From NCBI GenBank assembly GCA_023548195.1, contig JAJHZJ010000335.1:4063967-4127966 (forward strand): DNA of 64,000 bases, in the 5' to 3' direction. Shown piece after piece: positions 30,246 through 40,700 of this stretch (positions are counted from its first letter, which is position 1; the number at the start of each line of letters is the position of its first letter). The stretch is from Bettongia penicillata ogilbyi. Lineage: Eukaryota > Chordata > Mammalia > Diprotodontia > Potoroidae. The position numbers were made by a program, and so were the translations under genes. The notes under the pieces were generated by a model. That model had not been told where the DNA came from and made no database searches. It worked only from the letters and a program-made list of their open reading frames with translations.

Positions 30246-30620
30246 GTTCACCAAGCTAAAACGAATCACAGATGCCTACCTAGATTCTTCGAATATCTCC
30301 CTAATGTACAAAGCACCAAGTGGGGAAAGTGGAAAGGGCTTTTCACCTGGGAAAATCTGATTCCAGAACATGGTTGCCATCTATTTAGGGCAATGATTTC
30401 CAGCCAGAATTTGGAGATTTCTGGGAGTTACTCTTAATTATTTCAAAAGTGGCTCAAATTCTCAAAGACAGCAAAAATAACAATCCCCTTTTTAAACATT
30501 TACGCTTTGATATATGTCATATTGTACTTTAAGGGAGAAGAGAGCCATGGAAATTCAACAAGACCACAAGCCGCCCAAATGTTCAGAACCACCACTCTAA
30601 AGGCCCCTGGAGCCAAATTC
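30246..30620. other. Non-repetitive stretch
   Basis: No repeat or gene recognised. Confidence 0.4.
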
Positions 30621-31035
30621 CTTGAATGAGTCCCAGAAAGTCAGGGCTGGAAAAGCCCTAGAAAATCCTAAATCCATTCCAACAGGAAGCAAACTCCTGG
30701 AGATGAGGGCAAGGTCAATTTCATATTTTTTTCTTTGGACCAACATCCAGTCTGGCACGTAGTAGGCACTTAGTAAATGCCTGTTGACTGACTGCTTGTG
30801 AAGCCCAATATTTTACCTCTCTGGGCCTTCCTCTCTCATCTAGACAATGAGAGAGTTTAACGAAGTGACCTTCAGGGTCTCTTTCAGCTCTGAATCTGTG
30901 ATCCTATGAACCACACCCCCATTTTATAGATGAGAAAACTGAGCTTGCCCAAATTCACATAGCCACCACTAACACCTGATCAGGGTTCAGATCACAGGCA
31001 AGTCTTCAAATTCCAAGTCTAGTGATGCTCACAGG
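30621..31035. mobile_element. Composite of MIR, L2 and MIR pieces
   Basis: A reverse MIR scrap (30633-30690), an L2 tail on plus ('gtctggcacgtagtaggcacttagtaaatgcctgttgactgac', 30750-30793), a forward MIR 3' half ('tctctgggccttcctctctc' to 'tctgtgatcctatga', 30818-30909) and a reverse MIR right half ('cccattttatagatgagaaaactgag', 30918-30943, to 31025). Confidence 0.65.
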
Positions 31036-31184
31036 ACTATTAAAGACATGAAGGGACATAAAGGCCTTTGTAAACCTTCATAAGAGCTCTCACAATGCCT
31101 CCCATAATGTCACACAGCTGTGGGCTGGCAACCAGCTCACAGAAGCCTCCCCTAATGCCCCAAAACTCCCAACCCGATTTCCAG

Positions 31185-31415
31185 CTGGTACTTTATCATT
31201 TTCAAAGAATTTTCAAATACATGACCTCATTTGGTCAGTAGAATAATGACCAAAGCTTAAGAGGAAAGTATTAATATCCTCATTTGAGGTTGGAAAAGAT
31301 CAAAGCAGCTCTGCTGTGATCTCCCATTGGAGGCTGGCAGGGTCACCAAGGTCCTCAGCTTCAGGTTCCCTGTCTCAAAAATGAGAAGGCTGGCCCAGGG
31401 GATCCCTAAATGTTA
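31185..31415. mobile_element. Reverse CORE-SINE scrap then forward MIR scrap
   Basis: 'caaatacatgacctcatttgg' and 'aatatcctcatttgagg' are reverse SINE words. 'gtcaccaaggtcctcagcttcagg' and 'gggatccctaaatg' fit a forward MIR. Both are weak. Confidence 0.4.
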
Positions 31416-31513
31416 AAAAGTCCTTGTCCCCCGCCAAGCTCTCACAGGCTGTGGCTCTGCATTCTTAGCAGTGACATACTTAAAGTAAACTCCTTGACTG
31501 TGACCTCGAGGAA

Positions 31514-31550
31514 AACACACACACACAGACACACACACACACACACACAC
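31514..31550. repeat. (CA)n microsatellite
   Basis: About 18 CA units with one GA interruption. Confidence 0.9.
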
Positions 31551-32009
31551 CCCAAATCAGAAAATGCCCCTTTGCTATCATTCTTATTCTTTCAGATTGT
31601 TTTCTATTTCTCCACACAGATATGATGTTTAATCTCCAAAAGGTGAAGAAACAAAATGAACTGGAAAGTGAAAAGATGTTAAAATATCCTTTCCTTTCTT
31701 CTTTTTTTTTAGAGGGGACTACAAAGAGGAATTATGGCAGGGCTTTTTCACCATGAGGCCAAGGAAGGTCCTGAGTCTCTCAACTTGAGTTACAAGTCCT
31801 AAGGTCAGGGGAAGCCTACGAACAAAGGGCCTGTAGTCCAGAGACACCAATTAGAGCCAGGGACTCCAGTGTCATTTCTTCCACTCCCTGCTCTTGTGAC
31901 GCTGGAGGCAACAACAATGGTGGAGCCAGTTTCAAGAGGGCCGCATCCTGGAGGATTTCTCCAAGGGGACAGATCACAACTTATTCCTCTCTAGTGTTAT
32001 CACCATCAC
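31551..32009. other. Unassigned stretch
   Basis: A T run (31702-31711) is the only conspicuous item. Confidence 0.4.
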
Positions 32010-32330
32010 AGAAGCTCTGGGTTGGAAAGAATTTTCAAGGGCCATTGTGTCCAGAGTTCCCTGGAGAGAATCGCCTCCATCAAGAACCTATGGGAGATGG
32101 TCAGTCATCCAGTCTCTGCTTGATGGTGCCCAGTGAGGAGAAACCTCTACATGTCCAGGGAAGCCATTAGTCTATGGGATAGTTCACATTGTTAGAAGCT
32201 TCTCCTTTCACCAAGCATACATCTGCCCCTCTGCATCTTCACCCATTTCTCCAAATCTGGCCCACTTAAGGCCTGGCAGAACAAATCTAACCCTCTGTAA
32301 TGTTAATGGGATTTAAGATCTTCCCTGCCT
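32010..32330 (-). mobile_element. L3/CR1-type LINE, 3' end
   Basis: Antisense L3 words in order: 'ttgtgtccagagttccctgg', 'agtctctgcttgatggtgcccagtgaggag' near 32112-32141, 'cattgttagaagcttctcc' and 'tctgcatcttcacccatttctcc'. Confidence 0.75.
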
Positions 32331-32334
32331 ATTA

Positions 32335-32745
32335 CTAGGCCGCACATGTAGCCCATAAAGGGAAGCTTACCTAGAAGGAAGGTTTTCACATTTTGCTAAT
32401 TTCTAATTAGGCACTGAGTCACGAGAATTGTGATGCCTTTTGGCTCTGAGAAGAGTATAAATACTCTGAGTTGGTATTTTACTTTGGGGGCTATGAGAAG
32501 GACCTTGTGATTCCCTGGTCAAGACTCTGAATAGCCTTATGTTCAGACCCCCCACCTACTCAGATGTAAAGACTCTCTCAATCCAAGGATGTATATAAAA
32601 TGTAAAGCAATATTGCTTTGATTCGGGCAGTAGAGCCCTGTCTGCTGGTCTTTATTTCTCTGCTTATACTTTCTCTGAAATTCAGGGAGCTGACTTTTCT
32701 CCTGCACTAGTGAATATAATTAAAAAAGATTGTTGACCCCTTAAA
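32335..32745 (+). mobile_element. LTR-like segment (possible solo LTR of an endogenous retrovirus)
   Basis: TATAAATA at 32456-32463 follows a 'cactgagtcacgagaattgtg' region and is followed about 180 bases downstream by 'gggcagtagagccctgtctgc', an arrangement usual for a mammalian LTR. No partner LTR, primer-binding site or viral gene is seen nearby, and the TG...CA ends are not clear. Confidence 0.35.
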
Positions 32746-32849
32746 AGTTTCTTTCCTTTAAGAAAAATAGATCCAAGAACTTGTGCTAGCAGGTCATCCT
32801 GAGTATGCTAGGGTGCTTGCCGCTACCCCCTCTTCCACATAAGGACCTT

Positions 32850-32945
32850 TTAAAAACAGTAACAATGATGATTCACCCACAGGCACACTGCTTCCAGGCT
32901 TGCAAAGTACTTTTCTCCCAATCCCTCTGTGAGGCAAGTCCCATT
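32850..32945 (-). mobile_element. CORE-SINE fragment
   Basis: 'aggcttgcaaagtacttttctccc' near 32897-32920 with 'tgtgaggcaagtccc'. Confidence 0.5.
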
Positions 32946-33599
32946 ATGTCCATAGCACATAAAGAAGGATCTGGCATTGTCTAAGTGTGGGTACTCTTTC
33001 ATCCACAATGGACAAAGATGGTGTTTTAGAGTTGCTAGGGTACAACTCCAGGGACCCAAGAATTAATATACTGCCCACCTCCAGAGAGGGGTGATATATT
33101 AAGAGGGCAGATTGAGACATTACGTGTGTGTGTGTGTGTGTGTGTGTACGCGTGCGCTTGGATCTGGCCAATGCAGAAATTCATTTTGCTTGACAATACA
33201 TATTTATGACAGAGATTTTGTGTTTCTTTCTTTCTCAACTGGAAGGAAGGAGGGGGAGAAAGGGAAAAAATGATTTTCTTTACATAAAAAAGCTAAAATT
33301 TAGTGTTTATTTAAAAAGAGTAGCTGTGGTCTGAAAATGTATCCCCCATTGGCAAACATGATGTGAGCTCATGTGAAGGAGATCCTACTTGGCCATTGCC
33401 AGGCCAATCTGTACATAAGGCCTTTACAGCTCTGTGGAATCTGCTCATACCTTGGAAAGACTCCCTCCACGCTACAATAAGATTCAGACAGCAGTACGGA
33501 TTCCCATATTACCAGGTGATTTAATCTCATTGCATCTTCCTATCATTCAGTCAGTGATGCAGTAAAAACATTATTACCTCCGAACTTACTGGTGAGGCC
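32946..33599. other. Unassigned stretch with a TG array
   Basis: No gene or transposon recognised. It contains the (TG)n at 33123-33148 and an A/T-rich stretch around 33180-33330. Confidence 0.4.
33123..33148. repeat. (TG)n microsatellite
   Basis: About 13 TG units followed by the alternating purine-pyrimidine word ACGCGTGCGC, which continues the Z-prone pattern. Confidence 0.9.
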
Positions 33600-33690
33600 A
33601 AATCACACCCCTGATTTGGGCCTCAGTTTCCTCATCTGAAAATGAGAAAGATGGATTTGGTCTTCATGGTCCCTTCTAGCTTAAAAGCTT
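33600..33690 (+). mobile_element. MIR 3' half
   Basis: 'gcctcagtttcctcatctgaaaatgag' near 33619-33645 and 'catggtcccttctagcttaaaagc'. Confidence 0.75.
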
Positions 33691-33854
33691 ACACTTGGAC
33701 CCTATTTCCCCCAGGGCCACTTACTAAAGGACCTTGGGGGAAAACAGTCTCAACGCCTCCTCTCTTCTAAGAATGGGTAACATCATTTCTTTCTCTCCTA
33801 TCCTGAAAGGGCAGTGTCAATGATTGAGTTGGGAATTGGTGAAGTTGTTCTTTC

Positions 33855-34005
33855 AGTCTTTGGACCACAGAGCTGTAGGGGACCCTCAAGGGTTCACGTT
33901 ACAGATGAAGAAATGAGGTCCAGAGAAGTGAAGGGACTTGCCCAAAGCCATACTGATTGCAGAGACAGAATTGAAAGTCAGAACCTCTGACTCTACAGCA
34001 AACAG
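33855..34005 (-). mobile_element. MIR-type SINE
   Basis: 'acagatgaagaaatgaggtccagagaagtgaagggacttgcccaaag' near 33901-33947 and 'cagaacctctgactctac'. Confidence 0.8.
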
Positions 34006-34394
34006 CCCTTCTGTCTCACCGCAATCCATGATGCCATGCACAGAAAACTCCTGGGTATACGCAAACAGAACCAGGAGCCTGACTCCTTGTCACCGGGGTC
34101 TCACTACACCCATTCCTACTTTGTGGGACAAATGGAACGGGAAAGATGCTGAAGATGGACTTAAACAGGAGATCAAAGAGAAACTAACCCTGAGTGAGGC
34201 ACCAAGGTCACAAAGACCTGTACGTGACATGGTAAGGGAAGCCAAGGATCGACTACTCTGGAATGGCTCCTCATCCCAAAGATCTCCATGGGAGGGCCCA
34301 GGACTGCTATAAACGCCAAGTAAGACCTGTGACGGCCGAACATTAACGCTGGAAGATCCTCTAACTTTAGGCTACCTAACCTCACCTGCACTCA
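34006..34394. other. Non-repetitive stretch
   Basis: The 124-codon frame at 33938-34312 starts in the MIR and shows no domain. Otherwise nothing recognised. Confidence 0.45.
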
Positions 34395-34540
34395 TGTTTG
34401 CAAATATTCTAACTGTATTTCAATATAATTCTTTCCTTTGTAATTATATTCATTTTATCATTAATTTTATTTTATATTTATTATATTTGCTATGCTACAT
34501 TATGATATATAGTATTTATATTAATTTTATTATTGATAAT
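34395..34540 (+). mobile_element. Old AT-rich MER-like repeat grading into AT low complexity
   Basis: 'ctaactgtatttcaatataattc' and 'cctttgtaattatattcattttat' match the same family as 25.0 kb. The rest is TATTA/TTTAT low complexity. Confidence 0.5.
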
Positions 34541-34544
34541 AATA

Positions 34545-34775
34545 ACTAGCATTTATACGGTGCCTGATGGTTTGTAAAGCACTTGACAAATGATGTTTCA
34601 TTTGACCATCATAACCACCCTTAGAAGTAGTAGAAGCTCTTATTATCCTCATTTTACAGATGAGGCAATTAAGGCAGACTGCTATTAAAGAAACTTGCCC
34701 AGGGTCACACAGCTAATAGGGGTCTGAGATAGGATTTGAACTCCAGTGCATTATTCACTGAGCCTCCTAGCTGTC
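34545..34775 (-). mobile_element. CORE-SINE (MIR/THER-like), full length
   Basis: 'actagcatttatacggtgcctgatggtttgtaaagcacttgac', 'ctcattttacagatgaggcaattaaggc' and 'ttgcccagggtcacacagctaat', ending 'gagcctcctagctgtc'. One of the best preserved SINEs here. Confidence 0.9.
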
Positions 34776-34834
34776 AAAGCCATTTAAAAATGTTACCCTT
34801 AGAAGGGGTTCATGACCTCCCAAAAAAGGTGAAA

Positions 34835-34975
34835 AACTGATTTAATCCAATCCCTTTGTTTTACAGATAGGAAAACAGAGACTCAATTCATCAGAATGGT
34901 TAAGTGACATGTCCAAGATCACACGTGGCCAGTGTCATACATTGCTAACTCCTGCTGCAGCCGGTACTCTAAAGG
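34835..34975 (-). mobile_element. MIR-type SINE
   Basis: 'ttgttttacagataggaaaacag' and 'gttaagtgacatgtccaagatcacacg'. Confidence 0.75.
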
Positions 34976-35371
34976 GAATCAGAAAGTTGAGTGGGATTTA
35001 ACCCCAGAGCCCACGGCTCGGAACCCAGTTCTCCTCCCCCTGCCAGTCAATGGCTTCCTCCACCCAACTTCCTCTGGAGTTTATAGCCTAAACTCAAACT
35101 GAGAAGTTCGTTACTGGTAAGCCTCTAAGAAAGGACTCTTCCTTGAATTGACTTTATTCTTAAAGGTCACATTCATATTTTCACCCAGTCATCTGTTTTC
35201 CTCTTCTTGGGGGCTTTTACCAGCATTCCTGCTACTAAAGGTCAGTGATGCAACCCAAGAACACTTCAGGGCTAGCCCCTGGGTTTTTGCAACATGGGCA
35301 AAGTACCACAACACAACTTCCTCTTTTAGGATTCCAAGAGTTTTGCAAAATTCATACCAAGCACTTCAAGG
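34976..35371. other. Non-repetitive stretch
   Basis: Nothing recognised before the CA array. The 92-codon frame runs into CA repeats (HTHTHT) and is not a gene. Confidence 0.45.
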
Positions 35372-35413
<42 letters not shown>

Positions 35414-35420
35414 AGCACAC
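35372..35420. repeat. (CA)n microsatellite
   Basis: About 18 perfect CA units then imperfect CGCACAAGCACAC. Confidence 0.9.
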
Positions 35421-35669
35421 ATTTAAGTAGCCCGTGTATATATTTGTTACGACTATTGGAGTATATATCTTATGGAAGCAATCGTTCCAAATTGAACCAC
35501 CATAGATTATGTTCAATATCTCATGGATTTAGACCTGGAAGATTCTAGAAGTGACCATGTCAAATTTTGAGCTTCTCCCCCCACCCCATGTCATCAGAGG
35601 TCACTTGTCCAAAAGAATATCTCTCAGGTCTTTGGATCACAATACCATCGTCCTAGAATGTGAACCCAA

Positions 35670-35750
35670 GAACTATTCAGACTAACCCCTCATTTTACAG
35701 ATGAGGAAACTGAGGTCCACTGTCTGTCTTAGTAACCTCCTCCAATTCCA
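35670..35750 (-). mobile_element. MIR-type SINE, left part
   Basis: 'actaacccctcattttacagatgaggaaactgaggtcc' near 35682-35719. It is cut where the L2 begins. A possible right part ('gttccacagtaggtaagc') lies at 36742-36790. Confidence 0.65.
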
Positions 35751-35754
35751 GAAT

Positions 35755-36725
35755 AATCATCTCTAAGCAGGTGACTCCAAGCTCAGTCTATTAAGCTCCA
35801 GTCTCTCCCCTGAGCTCCATTCTCATACCACCAATTTCAAACTGGATGCGCCAGAGACATCTTAAGCTCAACACATCCAAAACCAAACCCATTCTCTTTC
35901 CCTCTAAAACCTAACTCTCTTACAAACGTCCCTCTTTTTAAGGCACTAGCATCCTTCCATTGCCCCACGTTCGTAACTTCAGCATTATCCTGGACTCCTC
36001 ACTCTTCTTCATCCACTATGTCCAATCAGTCATCATTTCTGCTTTCACAATAATTCTCCTGTGTGATCCCATCTTTCCATTCACCCAGATGCCAGCCTGG
36101 TTCAGGCCCCATCCTCTTCAGGCAGCCTCCTCCTTAGTCTCCCTGCCTCACGTCCCTCCCTACTCCGAGCCATCCATCCTACACACCACTGTCCAAGTAA
36201 TTTTCCTTAAGCATACATCAGACCATGTGATTCTCCTACTCACTCAATTCCAGGGGCTTCCTAGTTATTATCTCTAGGATCAAGCATAAACTCTCTATTT
36301 AATTTTTTAAGTCCTGCACAACGTGGTCTCAACATAACTTCCCAGCCTCATTAGACATTCCTCCCCCATCCATGCTCTGAGATCTTTTCTCTACTCATCA
36401 CACATGACTCCATTTCCCATCTCCATTCCTTTGCATTAGCCATCCTACATTCCTGGGATGCACTCCTTTTATCACCTCTGCCTCAAAGACTCCCTTCTTT
36501 TCCTTTAAGACACAGCTCAAGCACATCTTGGGCATGAGCCCTATCCCAGTTCCCCCATCACCAAAGTTTGTGTCCTCCTTTGCAAATTACCTCTTGTTAA
36601 ACCACTTTGTATATCTTTCCCCCAACCATTAAATGTACTCTCCATGAGAGGAATGATTGCTTTACTCTTTATACTTTGAATCCATGATGCCTGGCACATA
36701 GTAGGTGCTCAATAATGTTGGACTG
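35755..36725 (+). mobile_element. L2 LINE, ORF2 C-terminal region to 3' end
   Basis: Continuous L2 order: 'gagacatcttaagctcaacac' , 'atcctggactcctcactctt', 'ctccctgcctcacgtccctc', 'gaccatgtgattctcctactc', 'cctgcacaacgtggtctcaac', and the tail GCCTGGCACATAGTAGGTGC at 36690-36709. About 970 bases, all frames broken. Confidence 0.88.
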
Positions 36726-36909
36726 TTTATTGCCTACTCAAAGTTCCACAGTAGGTAAGCATCCCAAGTGACCTTTCAGCATTCTCCTTCCCCTCCTCCA
36801 CATTGCCTCACCCAGAATACCCATTAGCAGCAGGACCCTCAGTCACCCTATATTCAAACCTCTTACTTTATAGGATAAGAACCTCAAGTCCACAAAACAG
36901 AACTATCTC

Positions 36910-37050
36910 CAATGCATGAGTTCACAGGATTTGGAGCTGGTGGGGACCTTAACAAATGCAGTCTAGTCACCTCATTGGTTTGCTTTTTTTTAATGGATGA
37001 AGACACTGAAGTCCAAAAAACAAGTTGCTTGAATATTTTACAAACCTTGA
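36910..37050 (-). mobile_element. MIR-type SINE
   Basis: 'atttggagctggtggggacc' and 'tggatgaagacactgaagtcc', with an expanded T run at 36985-36992. Confidence 0.6.
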
Positions 37051-37379
37051 AGCTACAGAAAGTCCAGCTACTTGTCTTCCTGGGGCCAGGAGACCACTAT
37101 CAGATATGTGAAGGATGAAAGGGTAGAAAGCCTTCCTGCATTCTTCCATCTTCCTAACAAAGCCCGTGAATTCTCATTTAACTTTTCCCTAGTGGCTCAG
37201 AAGACATGCTACTTATTGGCACCTACAAAATGCAAATGATTGAGGTGCTCTCAAAGATCCCTAGAGCTGCTAAGGCTTTATGTTCTGAGGATTCTTCCAA
37301 TCAGCACATGCCACGTTCTATACTCTATGGTCCTTTTATACAATGTCATCATACATGTTCTGAGTTCTAAGGGACCTAC

Positions 37380-37605
37380 CAACTCCATGAGCCCCTCTCC
37401 CCTCCCATCTGGGCTCCTGAGTCTCTGGTCTTCCACTTGTTCATACCTCTCTCTCCACAAGCTCCTCCTCCTTTAGATTTTGTCTTCCCCATGAGGATGG
37501 GAGTTCCTTGAGGCTAGTGACTGTCTTTATTCCCAGTGCTTAGCACAGTGCAGGCACACAGCAAGCACTAAATGCACACTAACTGCCTGCCTAGGAGGCT
37601 ACCAT
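37380..37605 (+). mobile_element. L2 LINE, 3' end
   Basis: 'catgaggatgggagttccttgaggctagtgactgtctttattcccagtgcttagcacagtgc' covers about 37490-37551, ending with 'agcaagcactaaatgcacac'. Confidence 0.8.
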
Positions 37606-38474
37606 TATCTACTGCCCCAGACAACTCTCCTTTTTTTTAATTCGGTCCCCTCCCCGCTCCTATTTACTCTTCTATTACAGGTGGGGAAAAGATACAGCCA
37701 AATGCATTAGAATTACATGTAAAGTGAGAATAAGAATGCATTGGGGGAATCCCTCTGGTATGAGAGAAGCCTTGGTGCACAGACTTTGGGTCACCGTTTG
37801 GCCTGCTCAGAGGTCACTATGGTCCAAAGCTCAGTTCCAAATAAGGCCAGGTGACTAAGGAGCTCTGGAAAAATGAGGTTTTGCTACTGTATTCCCATCA
37901 ATGAACTTTCCCAACACCCCAACAGGAGGCACTTTCCAACAAGGCCCTTGGTCCTGGACTGAATGTCTCTTTCCGGTACAAGAGGATGTGAATAGTGAAA
38001 GTATATCCTATATGCACATCCTATAACTGGGCCCCAAACTAGGGTTTTTAAAAGGAGAAGGCTCTAAACTGTTGTGCTTAGGAAGTCATCAACATTGTAA
38101 GAAAATAAATCTCTTCCCTTTCCTTCCACCCTTTGTTGAGGAAGGATCAATGTTGGAGGCTGGCTGACAAAGAGCAACTCTGGTCTGGTTGGGGGTTTTT
38201 AAGTTTCACTCAGGCCTTGAGGCAGAGGAAATCAAGTAATTCCAAAATGTTTTCTCCAGCCTTTCTCTCCCACCCCCATCTGCTCCTCTACTGCCCACAA
38301 GGCTTCTTCTATCAGAAGATTTTCGTTCAAACAACATCTCTGCTACTTACAGGGTTATTGCACCTTGACCAGGATAGGCCCTTTCCTCCCTACGTCCTCA
38401 CTGCTTCTTTGTTCAAAAGAGGGTCCTGAAAGTCCCTTGAGGTTGAGATACTGTAGTTCTTGTGCTCTTTAAAG
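37606..38474. other. Long stretch without recognised repeats or genes
   Basis: About 870 bases. The frame at 38133-38429 (98 codons) shows no domain or splice context. Confidence 0.45.
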
Positions 38475-38685
38475 GAGATGATGTGTAGCACTGGAAGAAG
38501 AGCTAGATTCAGAAAACTTGAGTTCAAATTCTTCTCCTCCCTTATTACCTGTGTGGTCTCAGACAAGTTCCTTCCCCCTCTCTGGGCCTCAGTTCCCTCA
38601 ACAACAGAATAAGGTAACTGGACTGACTAGTAAACCTCTGGGGTTCCTTCCACATCTAAAGCTATGACTCTATATGACAAAACAC
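38475..38685 (+). mobile_element. MIR SINE, full length
   Basis: 'agcactggaagaagagctagattcagaaaacttgagttcaaatt', 'tgtggtctcagacaagttcc' and 'cctcagttccctcaacaacagaataagg'. Confidence 0.8.
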
Positions 38686-38929
38686 AAGAGAGCGTCAGGT
38701 TCCCCTCAATACTACCCTATCCCACTCCCAAGTTCCAGGATTTTCCATCTTTTCTAAACCAACATCACAAGATTGGGAACTATTGATAAGTCCACCAGAA
38801 GCACATCTTTGTGGTCACAGCACAGAGGCAGCAAACACAGCCTTCCAAAACCTTCCAGAACCAAAGCCGGTCAATGTTTATCAAGCCACCGACAAGGCTG
38901 CCAGACTGGAAGAGAAGCAGGCAGTACAG

Positions 38930-39110
38930 GACACAGGCTGAATCTGGAAGCAGAAGCCCTGGCTTTACAAGGCCACGGGTATGTTGGTACCAGCTGGGCG
39001 ACCCCAGACAGGCCACCTCAATTGTCAGAATCATGGTTTCCTCACCTAGAAAATAAGAATATTAGCCTAAGGCCTTGCAGGGCCTTTCCAACCTGAATCC
39101 TGTGAGCTTC
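38930..39110 (+). mobile_element. MIR SINE, diverged
   Basis: 'aagcagaagccctggctttac', 'gctgggcgaccccagacagg' and 'ggtttcctcacctagaaaataag' near 39031-39053. Confidence 0.65.
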
Positions 39111-39249
39111 TGCAAGGATGCCCTCTCCTAAACCTGAATGGGAGCTAACCCCCTGTGGGCCTCAGTTTTTTCATCCTGAGTCCATGAACCCAATCCCTAA
39201 CCCACTTACATACCTCCAATTCCATTTCCTAACCCCCAAAGGCTCTGGG

Positions 39250-39400
39250 GATCAACTTCTGGAATCCATGACTTTTGACAGGAAATAAATTACATCTGTA
39301 TTTTTACTAATCTGCACCTGAAATCTGGTGATTATTTGAAGACATTCAAAGGAAGGGTCCATGGGATTCAACAGACTGCCAAAGGAAGGATCTTTTCCAA
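39250..39400 (+). mobile_element. Old AT-rich MER-like repeat
   Basis: 'ggaatccatgacttttgacagg' and 'aagggtccatgggattcaacagactgcc' near 39353-39380 match the family end seen at 25.1 kb. Confidence 0.5.
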
Positions 39401-39544
39401 AAGACCAAAAACTGCCTAAGAAGCTCTGTTCCAAGGTCTCTCCATATTCTGAATACAATGACTTAATCCTCCTTCTTCAGTCAGGATCTTAAAATCTAAG
39501 GGGCCGAACGCATCTTAGTATATGGAAAGGACCTCGGCCCAACG

Positions 39545-39870
39545 ACCACAGGACCACCGTTTATTCCTCTGTTACATGTCTTACATCAGACTCTCTCTCT
39601 ACTCACCTTCTCAAACACCACCTTTGGTCTCTGGTCTTGCCTCTAATGGCCTCCTCGTTAGTCTCCCACTTCAGGCTTCCTCCATGAAGCTGCCAAAGGG
39701 ATTTTCCTCAAGCTCAGACCTGAGTCATTCTTCTCCTCCAACTAGGGGCTTTCTATTGCTTCTAGGTTCAAACATCAACTCCTCCATTTAGCTTTTTGAA
39801 AACATCCTAACTGTGTCACCAAACTACCTTTCTAACCCCACTGGACCTGACTCTCCGCTCCTGCAAAGCC
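39545..39870 (+). mobile_element. L2 LINE, 3' ORF2 region
   Basis: 'aatggcctcctcgttagtctccc' near 39646-39668, 'ctgccaaagggattttcctcaagc' near 39690-39713 and 'ccaaactacctttctaacccc'. Confidence 0.75.
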
Positions 39871-40039
39871 AAATCAGGCTCTCGGTTGTTCACACGAGAC
39901 ACTCAACTGCCCACAGCCAGTTCTAAGAAAGTCTAAGAAGTCTAAGAAAACCCAAGGCAAACAGGGCCAATAAAGAGGAGGGAAGGGAGGAAATCCAGCA
40001 GCCACCTTGGGGATCTCCCTCCTGTTACTATCGCAGACA

Positions 40040-40110
40040 TTGGACAAATTCCATTCTCAGCATGTCATTCCTGCTAAAAACAAATACATCAACGGCTCCC
40101 CATTAACCAT
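40040..40110 (+). mobile_element. L2 scrap
   Basis: 'catgtcattcctgctaaaaac' then 'atcaacggctccccattaacc' fits the L2 block that follows 39870. Probably the same insertion. Confidence 0.5.
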
Positions 40111-40384
40111 CATAGGATCACAGACCCAGCAACAATTCTTAGAGCTCACGTCTCAGTCTATTAAGTTCCAATAAGCAATCCAAGTAAAGACATTCCATAT
40201 TTAAGCCAGACTAGGGAGAAGCGGGCCATTGGTAAAATGTACCTATCTGGGATCAACTAGTAGAGCTAATTTTGTGGCTGAAATCAAGGGAATGTCCAAA
40301 GTGCATGGGAGTGGCCTCTTCCAGATTCCCTACGATGCTTTAACTGGATCTCTCTAACCTCATCATACCATACACTTATCTGTA

Positions 40385-40530
40385 GACATGTCATCTGTTG
40401 CTTATAGAATGTGAGTTCCTCAAAGATAGAAATCATGCCTTCTATTATCTCTATATGTCCCTGTGCCAAGGATAGGGCCTTGTATGGAGCAGGCACCTAG
40501 CAAGAGGACTGTACTGAACTAAACTGAATG
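40385..40530 (+). mobile_element. L2 LINE 3' end
   Basis: 'agaatgtgagttcctcaaagatagaaatcatgcc' near 40407-40440 and 'ggccttgtatggagcaggcacc' near 40477-40498, with 'actgtactgaact'. Confidence 0.7.
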
Positions 40531-40539
40531 GAGGGTGGT

Positions 40540-40700
40540 TGCTCAGCGTAGAGGAAAGTATGAGGGCCTGAGTTCACATTCTAACGGGTCATTTCCTCTC
40601 TTTGAGTCTCAGTTTCCTCATTTGTAAAGTGAAAGGTAGGAAGTTAGACTAATTTACCTCTGAGGTTCCTTCCAGCACTAAATCTGTGGTCCTGTGTATA
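40540..40700 (+). mobile_element. MIR SINE
   Basis: 'ctttgagtctcagtttcctcatttgtaaagtg' near 40600-40631 and 'tctgaggttccttccagcac'. Confidence 0.8.

Noticed and set aside
32456..32463. TATAAATA as a gene promoter
   Set aside because: No downstream exon or CpG context. It fits an LTR-like segment better, and even that is weak.
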